DNA of 46,720 bases, from the NCBI GenBank assembly GCA_903826865.1, contig CAIKGD010000077.1:1-46720 (forward strand), read 5' to 3'. Positions 8,842-16,716 of the stretch are shown here, in pieces. The stretch's first letter is position 1; the number at the start of each line of letters is the position of its first letter. The notes under the pieces were generated by a model. It saw only the letters and a program-made list of their open reading frames with translations, had not been told where the DNA came from and made no database searches. Made by a program: the position numbers and the translations under genes. This DNA is from an uncultured Verrucomicrobiota bacterium (GTDB lineage: Bacteria > Verrucomicrobiota > Kiritimatiellia > Kiritimatiellales > Tichowtungiaceae).

Positions 8842-10472
8842 TAAATCCGCAGCGTCATAAACGCTCCGCGGGCCGGATTGAACCCTTCAAACTTCACAAT
8901 GCGGTAATCTCCGGTATGCAGAGCATCCAGTTTGGCGCTGATATCCTTGGCGGGTTTTCGCTTGATTACATCTTCCGGCCTGAACTGCTTTTCCTGAACA
9001 ACCAACAGTCGCGGCCCGGCACCATCCAGAAAACTTTGCAAATCCTTACAACGGATCCATTGCCGGTGGGAATAAAAAACAAGATGAGGTTCCGTATATT
9101 CCGAAAACGCGCACACGGTTCCGGCCGGTAATGAAGCAAAGAGAGCCTGAAGCTGCGGGCCGGGAATGCAGGGACGCAGTCCGCTGCCGATCACCAGGAA
9201 TCCGGCAGCAACCAGCACCGGCGCGAGCACTCTACGAAACCGGTTCAGATAGAGCATTCCGGTCAGTCCGGCCACGACGGCGCCCAGTCCGGCGAGCGAA
9301 AAGCGCAGGCTGTTTACTGCCGCCGGCAACGGAACCAGTGCGGCCGCAATCAGCGCAATAACCGCCAGCGCCATGCCCAGCCCGGCGACAAAACGTTTCA
9401 GCCGGAGTCCCCACTTGGGCATGACGGTTTTCTGCTTCAGTGCCTCAGCCAGCAGTAGAAAAAATGCAGCAAATCCAGGCATGACGTAATGCGGCAGCTG
9501 AGTCAGATAAAGCGAGAAGATCAGGTAGGGCGCCAGCAGCCACGCCGCCAGCCAGCGGATGAGCAGCGTGCGGCTGTTGCGGACAATCCGCCAGACCAGT
9601 CCGAGCAGCGCAATCCACGGGAACAGACTGAACAGTGCCGTCAGCAGATAGTATCCGGGAATAAACTTCCGGGAGTTGAAAACGGAGTAACCGCGTTCCA
9701 CCACATGCTCGCCCATGCCGACGTTCCAGAACGCTCCGTTGGTTTGAAGCAGTGCCGGGATACCCCACGCGGCCACCGGCAGCAGAATGACCGGCAGGCC
9801 TTTCAGCAGTTTGATTCGTTTCCACGGCAGCGGTTCGCGCCAGAGAGCAAAACGCAGCAGCAGCAGAGCCAGCAGCGGAACGGCCCAGGCGATCGGACCT
9901 TTTGCCAGAAAACCAAATGCCAGCGACAGGTGCAGTGTCCAGAACCAGCGCCACGGGTAGTTCGAATCACGTTCCTTCAGCAACTCGTACAACGCAATGC
10001 AGCTCAGTGCAACCGCCAGAATCATCGGCATATCCGCTACACCGCTTCGTCCGTGAATCAACGTTTGCAGTGCGGTCAGCGAAAAAAGTCCGGCCAGAAA
10101 ACCGGTCTGGGCGGAAAACCAGCGCCGTCCGGTGTAAAACAACAGCAGGGCCAGCGAAATTGCGCAGACCACGGAATGGAAACGGGCGCCGAACTCGTTA
10201 ACACCAAACAGCGCATAGCCGCCGCGCATCAGCCAGTAGGTCATCGGCGGTTTATCGAACCGGTATTCACCGTTAAACCAGGGAATCACCCAGTCGCCGC
10301 GATCCATCATCTCAACCGTGGCTTGCGCAAAACGCGGTTCGTCCCGATCCAGCAGCGGAAGTGAAAAAGTGCCAGGCAGCAGCACCAGCAAGCCGATCAG
10401 CAGAAGCAGCAGCGGGGCGATGCGAATCAATTTGCGGTCGTCGGGAAGAAAGGCCGTCAGGTCTTTGGTCAT
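8826..10472 (-). CDS. ArnT-like GT39/GT83 membrane glycosyltransferase (second copy)
   Basis: 548 residues from the ATG at 10472, which has GAGGAGC at the right distance; a longer frame to 10523 has no ribosome site. After the first membrane helix the protein has LLDRDEPRFAQATVEM, the acidic catalytic loop, followed by WFNGEYRFDKPPMTYWLMR. About 11-12 membrane segments, then a periplasmic tail (FASLPAGTVCAFSEYTEPHL onward). It is closer to canonical ArnT than the copy at 6230-7816. A polyprenyl-phosphate sugar donor and an envelope acceptor are likely, but substrates cannot be read from sequence. Probably transcribed from upstream of 10472, separately from the mnmL-like gene. Confidence 0.92.
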   Translation of the reverse strand: MTKDLTAFLPDDRKLIRIAPLLLLLIGLLVLLPGTFSLPLLDRDEPRFAQATVEMMDRGDWVIPWFNGEYRFDKPPMTYWLMRGGYALFGVNEFGARFHSVVCAISLALLLFYTGRRWFSAQTGFLAGLFSLTALQTLIHGRSGVADMPMILAVALSCIALYELLKERDSNYPWRWFWTLHLSLAFGFLAKGPIAWAVPLLALLLLRFALWREPLPWKRIKLLKGLPVILLPVAAWGIPALLQTNGAFWNVGMGEHVVERGYSVFNSRKFIPGYYLLTALFSLFPWIALLGLVWRIVRNSRTLLIRWLAAWLLAPYLIFSLYLTQLPHYVMPGFAAFFLLLAEALKQKTVMPKWGLRLKRFVAGLGMALAVIALIAAALVPLPAAVNSLRFSLAGLGAVVAGLTGMLYLNRFRRVLAPVLVAAGFLVIGSGLRPCIPGPQLQALFASLPAGTVCAFSEYTEPHLVFYSHRQWIRCKDLQSFLDGAGPRLLVVQEKQFRPEDVIKRKPAKDISAKLDALHTGDYRIVKFEGFNPARGAFMTLRIYYRMD

Positions 10473-10532
10473 AAAGCTCCTCAAAATACCCGCACAGAAT
10501 ACGGGCGGATGCAGGATCGGCAAGCCAAAACG

Positions 10533-12227
10533 TCAAAGGCTGCGCACCGACTCCAGTGCCTCCTGCCGTTGACGCAGAATAGTTTTTGAAGTCGCGCAAA
10601 GGTACGGGTCGCGGTATGGAATGCACCGTCGCTGATCAAACGGTTTAACGATTCTGAAAACCAGATTTTCTGAACATTTAGCGGCAATGGTGCCGTTGCC
10701 CATTGGCTGCCCCGGCTTTGTTTCGCCGATACAGAAGCCGGCCTCCCGCATGGCGCCGCGCACGGGCAGGGACGATGAATACGTCAGCAATACGCCGCTC
10801 GGTTTCATCACACGATAGAGCTGCTGAAAAAACTCCACCGTCCAGAGTTCCGGACAGTGCTGCGATGAGAACGGATCATGAAACACAATGTCGAACGATT
10901 CCTGTTCCAAACTTTGAATCAGCCAGCGGGCATCACCCCAGTGGATGGAGAGCGATGCATTCGGAGCGCTGAATGATGACTGATAATAGAGTTCCGCAAG
11001 AACGGTTTGCCAGTTAACCGGATCGGTTTCCAAACATTGGAAACATTCAGCGGCTGCGCGGACTACCCGCTTGTCCATTTCGAGTGCGGTGATATCCAGC
11101 CGGTATTTTGCATTCGCCGCCGCACAAATTGCTGCCAGTGAGTTATTGCCGAGTCCGAAGCAGACGTCTAACAGTTTTAGGTTTGAGGTTTTAAGTTTTA
11201 AGTCCAACCCGGACGGAACGACAAACTTCTGCTGAGCTTCCAGCCGCGCGCCGGTTTTGGTGTGGTAATGCTCTTTCCAGTCTTCACTGAAGAAAGTGAT
11301 GCTTCCGTCGCCGGTGGCAACAGGAACCATTCCAGTTTCAGGTTTCAAGTTTCGAAGTTCCGCTAAATCTCCCTGCCGGATTTCCCGCAGCGTCATTTGT
11401 TGAATCACATAGTCGAGAAACTGCCCTTTTTCAAGGTGCCAGTGCGGGGCGACCAGTTCTTCGTCCGGCGTGTCGGTCGAGATACGCATGACTGGAATCG
11501 TTGGCGGAATGCGGCGCATAAAATCAATCAGCGCCTCGGCATATTCCCAGTGGCTCAGCACCGGCGGCGGATTTTCAGCCAGCCGGGTTCCTTTGATGAC
11601 GTGCAGGTTGTGAATCTTGATTCCGGCGATTGGAAGTTTGGCCAGTTCTTCCGCCGTGTTTTTCCAATGGTCGGAAGATTCTCCCGGCAGGCCGAGAATC
11701 ACATGCGGCGCAATATGAATACCGCGTTCCGTCAGCGCCAGAATCGCTTTCTTACTGCACGCCCAGTCGTGTCCGCGGTTGATCTTTTTAAGCGTTTCGT
11801 CGTCCGCTGTTTGCACGCCGAGTTCTACCCAGACTTCAACCTTTTCTTTCAGGGTATCAATAAAATCGAAGGCCTCTTTCGGCAGACAATCGGGGCGGGT
11901 GCCGATGCTGATGGCTTCAAAACGATATTTTTCCAGACATTGGAAAATCAGTTCCTGCTGCACAGGATTGGTCAAATCGGCGGTGAAAGCCTGGATGTAG
12001 AGCATCAGCTTTTGCGCCTTGTAGCGGCGCTTTGAAAATTTGATTGCCGCTTCAATCTGCTCCAGCGGACCTTCCTGCCGCTGTGTCTGCTGAGCCCGCG
12101 CGCCGTTCTCGGAACAAAACGTACAGCGTCCATGCGGACAGGTTGAAGCGATTTCAACTGGAACACGGAACAGGGCATCGCCGTAACGCTCAATCATCCA
12201 CTGCTTATACTGAACGAAAGGCGCCAT
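10533..12227 (-). CDS. Radical-SAM (YtqA/MnmL-like) fused to an MnmC(D)-like methyltransferase
   Basis: 564 residues, two enzymes in one chain. Residues 1-280 are a TIGR01212/YhcC-type radical-SAM domain with the cluster cysteines C30, C35 and C38 (CPHGRCTFC) and later VELGVQTADDETL and HVILGLPGE. Residues ~315-564 are a DUF752 methyltransferase like the MnmC(D) half of MnmC: YHTKTGARLEAQQKF, SAM loop DVCFGLGNNS, FHDPFSSQ, LWTVEFF and TYSSSLPVRGAM. YtqA-type proteins (MnmL) were reported to act with MnmM in turning cmnm5U into mnm5U at the tRNA wobble base. Here the two steps may be joined in one protein. Low-complexity repeats are read in frame at residues ~289-298 and ~339-352. It starts 3 bases after the PfkB stop codon, so the two are co-transcribed. 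Confidence 0.9.
   Translation of the reverse strand: MAPFVQYKQWMIERYGDALFRVPVEIASTCPHGRCTFCSENGARAQQTQRQEGPLEQIEAAIKFSKRRYKAQKLMLYIQAFTADLTNPVQQELIFQCLEKYRFEAISIGTRPDCLPKEAFDFIDTLKEKVEVWVELGVQTADDETLKKINRGHDWACSKKAILALTERGIHIAPHVILGLPGESSDHWKNTAEELAKLPIAGIKIHNLHVIKGTRLAENPPPVLSHWEYAEALIDFMRRIPPTIPVMRISTDTPDEELVAPHWHLEKGQFLDYVIQQMTLREIRQGDLAELRNLKPETGMVPVATGDGSITFFSEDWKEHYHTKTGARLEAQQKFVVPSGLDLKLKTSNLKLLDVCFGLGNNSLAAICAAANAKYRLDITALEMDKRVVRAAAECFQCLETDPVNWQTVLAELYYQSSFSAPNASLSIHWGDARWLIQSLEQESFDIVFHDPFSSQHCPELWTVEFFQQLYRVMKPSGVLLTYSSSLPVRGAMREAGFCIGETKPGQPMGNGTIAAKCSENLVFRIVKPFDQRRCIPYRDPYLCATSKTILRQRQEALESVRSL
11173..11202. repeat. Low-complexity GTTTTAGGTTTGAGG-type repeat inside the fusion gene
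   Basis: A T/G-rich run of GTTTTAG, GTTTGAGG, TTTTAAG, TTTTAAG units. A sister stretch (CAGTTTCAGGTTTCAAG) lies at 11333-11356 in the same gene. Read on the minus strand they encode LKLKTSNLKL and LRNLKPET, in linkers before and inside the methyltransferase half. Composition differs sharply from the surrounding GC-rich codons. Similar TTTCAAGTTT-style runs are common as intergenic junk in environmental genomes (general knowledge, not checked here). Confidence 0.55.
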
Positions 12228-12230
12228 CTG

Positions 12231-13142
12231 TTATTTTTCGACCGAAATTTGCGGGACGAGGGCGGCGATCTGTTCGGGTTTCACCACGCCCGGTTCAATA
12301 TTCATGGCGTTGGATGTTCCGCAGGCCAGCCCGAAAACAAACGCTTCAACCGGCGAATGACCTTTGGTCAGCGCAAAAACGGTTCCGGCGCTGACCGCGT
12401 CGCCGCTTCCGATCGGATTGAGCGCTTTTATCTGCGGAATACTGAAGGTATACGATGAACCGGGAATAAAAAGCATGGCCTGCGCCTTTCCCTGCGTTAT
12501 GCCGACAGCACCTGCACCGAGCGACATCAGTTCCGCGGTCAGCTCGTCAATCGGGGCTTTGCTTTTGAAGGTGCTTCGCAGCTCCTCGGCATTGATCTTC
12601 ACCACGGCCGGACGATGTTCCAAAGCGGCCAGCAGCGGCGCGCCGTAGGTGTCGATCAACACCTTTTTGCCATCGGTCAAAGAAAGCAGTTCGGCGTAAA
12701 TATCCTGCGGCGCATGAGACGGCAGATTGCCTGAAAAAACGATGCGGTCAAAGTCTCCTGCGAGTTCTGTGAAGGTTTTTACAAACGCTTTCCATTCACC
12801 GGCGGAGAGGGGCAGAGAGTTTTCAACCAGTTCTGTGCAGCCGTCGTGGTCATCGGAAAGCAGCGTCTGGCAGATGCGGGTTTCGGCCTTTGTTTCGACC
12901 CAGCGGCAGGGGAGCTGTTCTTTGGCGAGCAGATCGCGGACGGTTTCGCCGGTGCCGCCGCCGGCAAAACTGAGCATGAGCGGGTCGGCGCCGAGTATTT
13001 TTAATACACGGGCGGTATTGGTCGCCTTGCCGCTGGCGGCCACCGACACCTTGCGGGCGCGGTTGACCTCGCCCGGCCGGAATGAGGCATATTCGATTGT
13101 GCGCTGAAGCGCTGGAAAAAATCCACAGCAGAGTATTTTCAT
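12231..13142 (-). CDS. PfkB-family sugar kinase (1-phosphofructokinase/tagatose-6-P kinase-like)
   Basis: 303 residues from ATG 13142 (MKILCCGFFPALQRTIEY). It has the PfkB N-terminal substrate region (GEVNRARKVSVAASGKATNTARVL), a middle VLIDTYGAPLLAAL, and the C-terminal ATP/catalytic signature NPIGSGDAVSAGTVFAL with the catalytic Asp. The arrangement is that of the LacC/FruK branch that phosphorylates sugar phosphates rather than ribokinase. No PTS transporter gene is beside it, so the substrate is open. It is the first gene of a two-gene transcript with the radical-SAM fusion. No clear ribosome site; a CACAAAGG-type repeat lies just upstream (13157-13186). Confidence 0.85.
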   Translation of the reverse strand: MKILCCGFFPALQRTIEYASFRPGEVNRARKVSVAASGKATNTARVLKILGADPLMLSFAGGGTGETVRDLLAKEQLPCRWVETKAETRICQTLLSDDHDGCTELVENSLPLSAGEWKAFVKTFTELAGDFDRIVFSGNLPSHAPQDIYAELLSLTDGKKVLIDTYGAPLLAALEHRPAVVKINAEELRSTFKSKAPIDELTAELMSLGAGAVGITQGKAQAMLFIPGSSYTFSIPQIKALNPIGSGDAVSAGTVFALTKGHSPVEAFVFGLACGTSNAMNIEPGVVKPEQIAALVPQISVEK

Positions 13143-13156
13143 GGAAGGGAAGATAG

Positions 13157-13186
13157 TCACAAAGGCGCAAAGATGCAAAGGCGAAT
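13157..13186. repeat. CACAAAGGCGCAAAG-type short repeat
   Basis: GTCACAAAGGCGCAAAGATGCAAAGG lies in the divergent gap between the PfkB and rluA starts. It belongs to the same loose class as the CACAGAG repeats at 18117-18175 and the coding-region stretch at 34447-34475. No gene or clear promoter is visible in this gap. Confidence 0.5.
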
Positions 13187-13230
13187 AGAATCAAGCTCGG
13201 CATCCGTTGGCTTATCATTTCGTTTCTGCT

Positions 13231-14268
13231 ATGAGTGACTCAATGAAACGGCAGATGGTTTTTGAAATACCCGGCACAGCGGAGGGAACAGCAGCGGCTG
13301 ATTTCCTCGCCGCGCGCTTTCCTTACCATGACCGGACAGGCTGGTGCGCCCGCATCGAAGCCGGAACTGTGACGGTCAATGAGTTGCCGTGTGCGCCTGA
13401 TTTATTGTTAAAAACCGGCGACCGGCTGGCCTATGAACCCGACAACCGTCCGGAACCGCCGGTCGATTTCAATATCGGCATTATTTTGGACGACGAGGAT
13501 CTCCTGCTGGTGAACAAGAGCGGCAATCTTCCGTGCCATCCGGGCGGACGTTATTTCAACCATACGCTGTGGGCGTGGCTCAAAAGGGAGCAGGGGCTGG
13601 CTGATTTCACGTTCGTCAACCGCATTGACCGAGAAACCTCCGGACTGGTCGTCATCGCCAAAAATTTTGCGGCATCTGAAAACTGCCGCAAACAGTTTTC
13701 CGGACGCAAGGTCGTGAAGCGCTACCAAGCGCTGGTGGAGTCCACGGACTTTCCGGCGGAACTGGAGACCGCCGGTTGGCTGGTGGCCGACACCGCATCC
13801 GCCATCCGCAAAAAACGGAAATTTATTCCCGAAGGTAGGGACGCATCGCCGAGGCGTCCGTCAGCCCTGAACGCAACCGAAGAGCGGACCGCTCGGCGAT
13901 CGGTCCCTACCAATCCGCCGTCCGCCGATGCCGAATGGGCTGAAACCAAATTCCGACTGATTAAACAGTGCGGCGACATTGCCTTGATCGAGGCGGAACC
14001 TCATACCGGACGGCTCCACCAAATCCGCGCCACACTGCTGGCGCTGGGAACTCCGATTGTCGGCGATAAACTCTACGGCGTGGACGAAACCCTCTTCCTG
14101 CGCTTTTGCAAAGACACTCTCACGGTTGCAGACCGCGCACGGTTACGAATGGATCGTCAGGCTTTGCACGCTTCCGGACTCAGCTTTCACCATCCGAAGT
14201 TTGGACGGCCCGTCACCGTTGAACTCGATCTGCCAGATGACATGCAACGAAAAATTTTCTCGCTTTGA
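13231..14268 (+). CDS. RluA-family 23S rRNA/tRNA pseudouridine synthase with an in-frame palindromic insert
   Basis: 345 residues from ATG 13231 (another ATG at 13243; TTG 13207 less likely). An S4-like RNA-binding N-terminus (WCARIEAGTVTVNELPC) is followed by NLPCHPGG, the catalytic-Asp motif NRIDRETSGLVV and the late motif EPHTGRLHQIRATLLALG with GDKLYG. It isomerises uridine in RNA; which site (RluA, C or D type) is not clear. A 78-bp palindromic element (13834-13911) is read through as 26 residues at about 202-227, between the catalytic half and the C-terminal half. All key motifs are intact, so the enzyme is probably active despite it. The 3' end is duplicated at 14651-14777. Confidence 0.92.
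   Translation: MSDSMKRQMVFEIPGTAEGTAAADFLAARFPYHDRTGWCARIEAGTVTVNELPCAPDLLLKTGDRLAYEPDNRPEPPVDFNIGIILDDEDLLLVNKSGNLPCHPGGRYFNHTLWAWLKREQGLADFTFVNRIDRETSGLVVIAKNFAASENCRKQFSGRKVVKRYQALVESTDFPAELETAGWLVADTASAIRKKRKFIPEGRDASPRRPSALNATEERTARRSVPTNPPSADAEWAETKFRLIKQCGDIALIEAEPHTGRLHQIRATLLALGTPIVGDKLYGVDETLFLRFCKDTLTVADRARLRMDRQALHASGLSFHHPKFGRPVTVELDLPDDMQRKIFSL
13834..13911. repeat. 78-bp palindromic element inserted in frame in rluA
   Basis: The ends are GGTAGGGAC (13834-13842) and GTCCCTACC (13903-13911), a perfect 9-bp inverted repeat. A second nested pair is ATCGCCGAG and CTCGGCGAT. The length is 26 codons with no stop in the rluA frame. The element could fold into a long hairpin. It has the look of a REP/MITE-like mobile palindrome that landed in a tolerant loop, comparable in principle to the Rickettsia palindromic elements known to sit inside genes. 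Confidence 0.75.
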
Positions 14269-14358
14269 AAAACTCTTTATAATTAATTGTTGGCGTTGAC
14301 CGGCAGGGAGCTGCGGAATAATCTGGCAGGAACAGGCGGTTAGCGAGGGAGAAATTCT

Positions 14359-14643
14359 GTGAAAAGTGAAATAGTTAAAACGTTGCAGAGCCAGTTTGAT
14401 CATTTGGCACAGACCGTTCCAGACGCAGAAGTGGAGTTTTGGTTTGCCCGTGATTTGCAAGAGCCGCTGGGATATGCCCGCTGGGAAAATTTTTTCACGG
14501 CGATCAGTCGAGCTGTAGAGTCTTGTAAAACAACGGGTTGCAATCCTGACTATCATTTTCGTGGCGTCACGAAAATGATCCCGACCGGCAAAGGGGCGGA
14601 ACGTCCGGTTGATGACTTTATGCTGACCCGCTATGCCTGCTAG
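14359..14643 (+). pseudogene. Truncated dinD-like gene (N-terminal third)
   Basis: 94 residues from GTG 14359, preceded by GAGGGAG. It matches the beginning of DNA-damage-inducible protein D, a BRO-N-like family of about 270-290 residues: FWFARDLQEPLGYARWENF, AISRAVESCKTTG, DYHFRGVTKMI and DDFMLTRYAC. It stops exactly at RYAC, where full proteins continue with YL, and the sequence then switches to a copy of the rluA 3' end. This is a broken acquisition or a deletion remnant. DinD binds RecA in E. coli; this fragment is unlikely to keep that role. Reverse reading gives no better gene. Confidence 0.8.
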
Positions 14644-14650
14644 GTGGGGC

Positions 14651-14777
14651 GTCAGGCTTGCGCTCCGGACTCAGCTTTCGCCATTCGAAGTTTGGACGGC
14701 CCGTCACCGTTGATCTCGATCTTCCTGATGATATGCAGCAATTGCTAACAGCATCACAAATTTATGCAACGATCTGA
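14651..14777 (+). pseudogene. Duplicate of the rluA 3' end
   Basis: Starting within CTCCGGACTCAGCTTTCGCC, this stretch matches rluA 14158-14254 at most positions. From base 14664 it encodes SGLSFRHSKFGRPVTVDLDL, nearly the C-terminus of the intact gene (SGLSFHHPKFGRPVTVELDL), and ends with its own tail and stop at 14775-14777. Several differences are silent (GATGAT for GATGAC, CTTCCT for CTGCCA), so the copy is an old paralogue or came from a relative, not a fresh tandem duplication. It flanks the dinD fragment directly. Confidence 0.8.
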
Positions 14778-14787
14778 GAGTAGGCCG

Positions 14788-15378
14788 TCAGTGCAGAATG
14801 ATGTCTTCTAATTTAATTTCATTCAGGATTGTAAACCCTTGGATTCGACCCGTGACAGAAACAGGAGTTCCTTGTCGCATGAATTTAAATGTAGGGAAGT
14901 CGTTAACGTCGACATTGAAACGCACTTTAGTGCCGTAATCTGACTCCAAGCCTAAGGAAACTGTTATTTCCTTATCGTTATGTTTGTGAAGAACCCTAAG
15001 AACTCCAGAGAAGTCGATATATGTCCCGATGTAGTGCTTTTGCACCTCGTCTTGCTGAAATGGAGGTCGACTAGCTATGTCGTTTAAGATGTCATCGACA
15101 GACATGTTCAATGACGACTTGGCTTTGCCGGATAATATAGTGGAGTGATGATTTTTGATCTCGGCTGCGGCGTTACTGCCATTGTTAACGATGATATTGG
15201 TAATATTCCCTGCGTTAATTTTTGTTCCAGTGACTGAGGTTGCTGTTTCGGTAAAATTGGTATTTGTCGTTGTTTGTTTTTTAGGTTTTGTTTTTGAGAA
15301 AAAGGCAAAGAAACCAGCAAGTGCGGTCGCTCCAATGCCGGAAAAAAGCCACTCTTTATTTTCAGCTAACCACTCCAT
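14788..15378 (-). CDS. Membrane-anchored protein with a C-terminal OB-fold-like domain
   Basis: 196 residues from ATG 15378, with AAGGTG upstream. It opens with MEWLAENKEWLFSGIG, a short membrane-anchor start seen in various small accessory proteins, then a Thr/Asn-rich linker (about 35-75). The C-terminal ~100 residues (YIGTYIDFSGVLRVL, TKVRFNVDVNDFPTF, GTPVSVTGRIQGF, NEIKLEDIIL) have the strand pattern of an OB-fold/tRNA_anti-like domain. AT-richer than its neighbours and next to the dinD/rluA scar, so probably acquired. Function unknown; the OB call is by eye. Confidence 0.65.
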   Translation of the reverse strand: MEWLAENKEWLFSGIGATALAGFFAFFSKTKPKKQTTTNTNFTETATSVTGTKINAGNITNIIVNNGSNAAAEIKNHHSTILSGKAKSSLNMSVDDILNDIASRPPFQQDEVQKHYIGTYIDFSGVLRVLHKHNDKEITVSLGLESDYGTKVRFNVDVNDFPTFKFMRQGTPVSVTGRIQGFTILNEIKLEDIILH

Positions 15379-15419
15379 AATTCGCACCTTCTACACCACG
15401 GGCTTGATGTTTTTCAAAG

Positions 15420-16658
15420 CTAATCGTTACCAAATTCCCGCAGTTTCTTAATTCGCTCCAGCACCGGCGGGTGGGAGTATTGAAGGAAAACTTTGAGCGG
15501 GTGGGGCGTCAAATTCGAGAGATTGTCGACGGAGAGTTTTTTGAGCGCGCTGATCATTTCGCCGGGTTCTTTGGTGGTTTCGGCGGCGAAGGCGTCGGCT
15601 TCGTATTCGTGCTTCCGTGACAGGATATTGCCGAGCAGATTGAGAATCATGCTGATCGGCGCGTAGAGGAAGCCGAAGAAAACGAATCCGGCGTAGAGCG
15701 GCGCGCCTTCGATGCCGAACGCGGCGTAGAGTCCTTGTTTGGTGATGAAGAGCGAAAGGATGAAGAACATCAGCAGCGACGAGGCCAGCGAGATGATGAT
15801 GCTTTTTTTGATGTGGCCCTTTTTGCAGTGTCCGATTTCGTGCGCCAGCACGGCGACCAGTTCGCCGACGGTGTGTTTTTCGATCAGGGTGTCGAAGAGG
15901 GCGATGCGTTTGGTTTTTCCGAAGCCGGTGAAGTAGGCATTGGATTTGGTGGAACGCTTGGAGCCGTCGATTTTGAAGATGCCGCTGAGTTTGTATTTCT
16001 GTGCGGCGGCGAACGCTTCGATCTTTGAGCGCAGTTCGCCTGCTTCGAGCGGGGTGAATTTATTGAAGAGCGGCAGGATGACGACCGGTGCGATGAACAT
16101 AATGAAAAGCTGAATGACGGCCAGCGCGCCCCAGGCCCACAGCCAGGCGTTTGCTACGGAACTGAAAATCCAGAGGATGAGCGCGAAGACCGGCGCGCCG
16201 AGCAGGACAGTGAGCATCAGTCCTTTAAGAATGTCGATGACGAAGGTTTTCGGGGTGGTTTTGTTGAAACCGTAGCGTTCTTCAATGACGTAAGTGTCGT
16301 AGATGCTGAACGGAATACCGACCAGCTGTCCGATCAGAACGAGGATTCCGCCGAAGATGAGTCCCTGTACGATCATATTTCCGGATGCTGCCAGCGCGAT
16401 GCCGTTGACCCAGCGGAATCCGCCAAGCAGTATGAAGGCGATGGTGAGCGGAAGCATGATGGCGGCTTGAAGCTGGCTGAAACGGGTTTTTTCACGCAGG
16501 TAGCGCTGCGATTTGGCGTATTTTTCCGCATCATAAATGCCCTGAAACTCTGCCGGTATTCCGGTCGAAACATTGCGCAGATTGAGCGTTTCGACGATCA
16601 GGGACAGGAGCCAGTTGAAAATCAGCAGTGCGAGGATGAAAATCAGGTAGCCGTTCAT
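15420..16658 (-). CDS. M48-family (Ste24/CAAX protease-type) zinc metallopeptidase
   Basis: 412 residues from ATG 16658 ([18 protein letters not shown]). Multi-pass membrane protein with the zinc motif [13 protein letters not shown] and the third ligand Glu in [14 protein letters not shown]. The N-terminal half carries the Ste24-type membrane region ([20 protein letters not shown]). In eukaryotes Ste24 trims prenylated proteins; bacterial members are thought to handle membrane protein quality control. Divergent from leuC with only 58 bases between them. Length and motifs are normal. Confidence 0.93.
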   Translation of the reverse strand: MNGYLIFILALLIFNWLLSLIVETLNLRNVSTGIPAEFQGIYDAEKYAKSQRYLREKTRFSQLQAAIMLPLTIAFILLGGFRWVNGIALAASGNMIVQGLIFGGILVLIGQLVGIPFSIYDTYVIEERYGFNKTTPKTFVIDILKGLMLTVLLGAPVFALILWIFSSVANAWLWAWGALAVIQLFIMFIAPVVILPLFNKFTPLEAGELRSKIEAFAAAQKYKLSGIFKIDGSKRSTKSNAYFTGFGKTKRIALFDTLIEKHTVGELVAVLAHEIGHCKKGHIKKSIIISLASSLLMFFILSLFITKQGLYAAFGIEGAPLYAGFVFFGFLYAPISMILNLLGNILSRKHEYEADAFAAETTKEPGEMISALKKLSVDNLSNLTPHPLKVFLQYSHPPVLERIKKLREFGND

Positions 16659-16716
16659 AATTTGTGCGTCCTTTTGCGTTGATGAGAATGGGCGTAAAAA
16701 TATATCCTTCGACGCT

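Noticed and set aside
13231-14268. rluA as a pseudogene because of the palindromic insert
   Set aside because: The insert keeps the frame, and motifs before and after it (NRIDRETSGL, TGRLHQIR) are intact.
14359-14643. Prophage or defence island suggested by the dinD/BRO-N-like gene
   Set aside because: Only the N-terminal third of one gene is present, with no integrase, phage structural gene or second defence gene around it.
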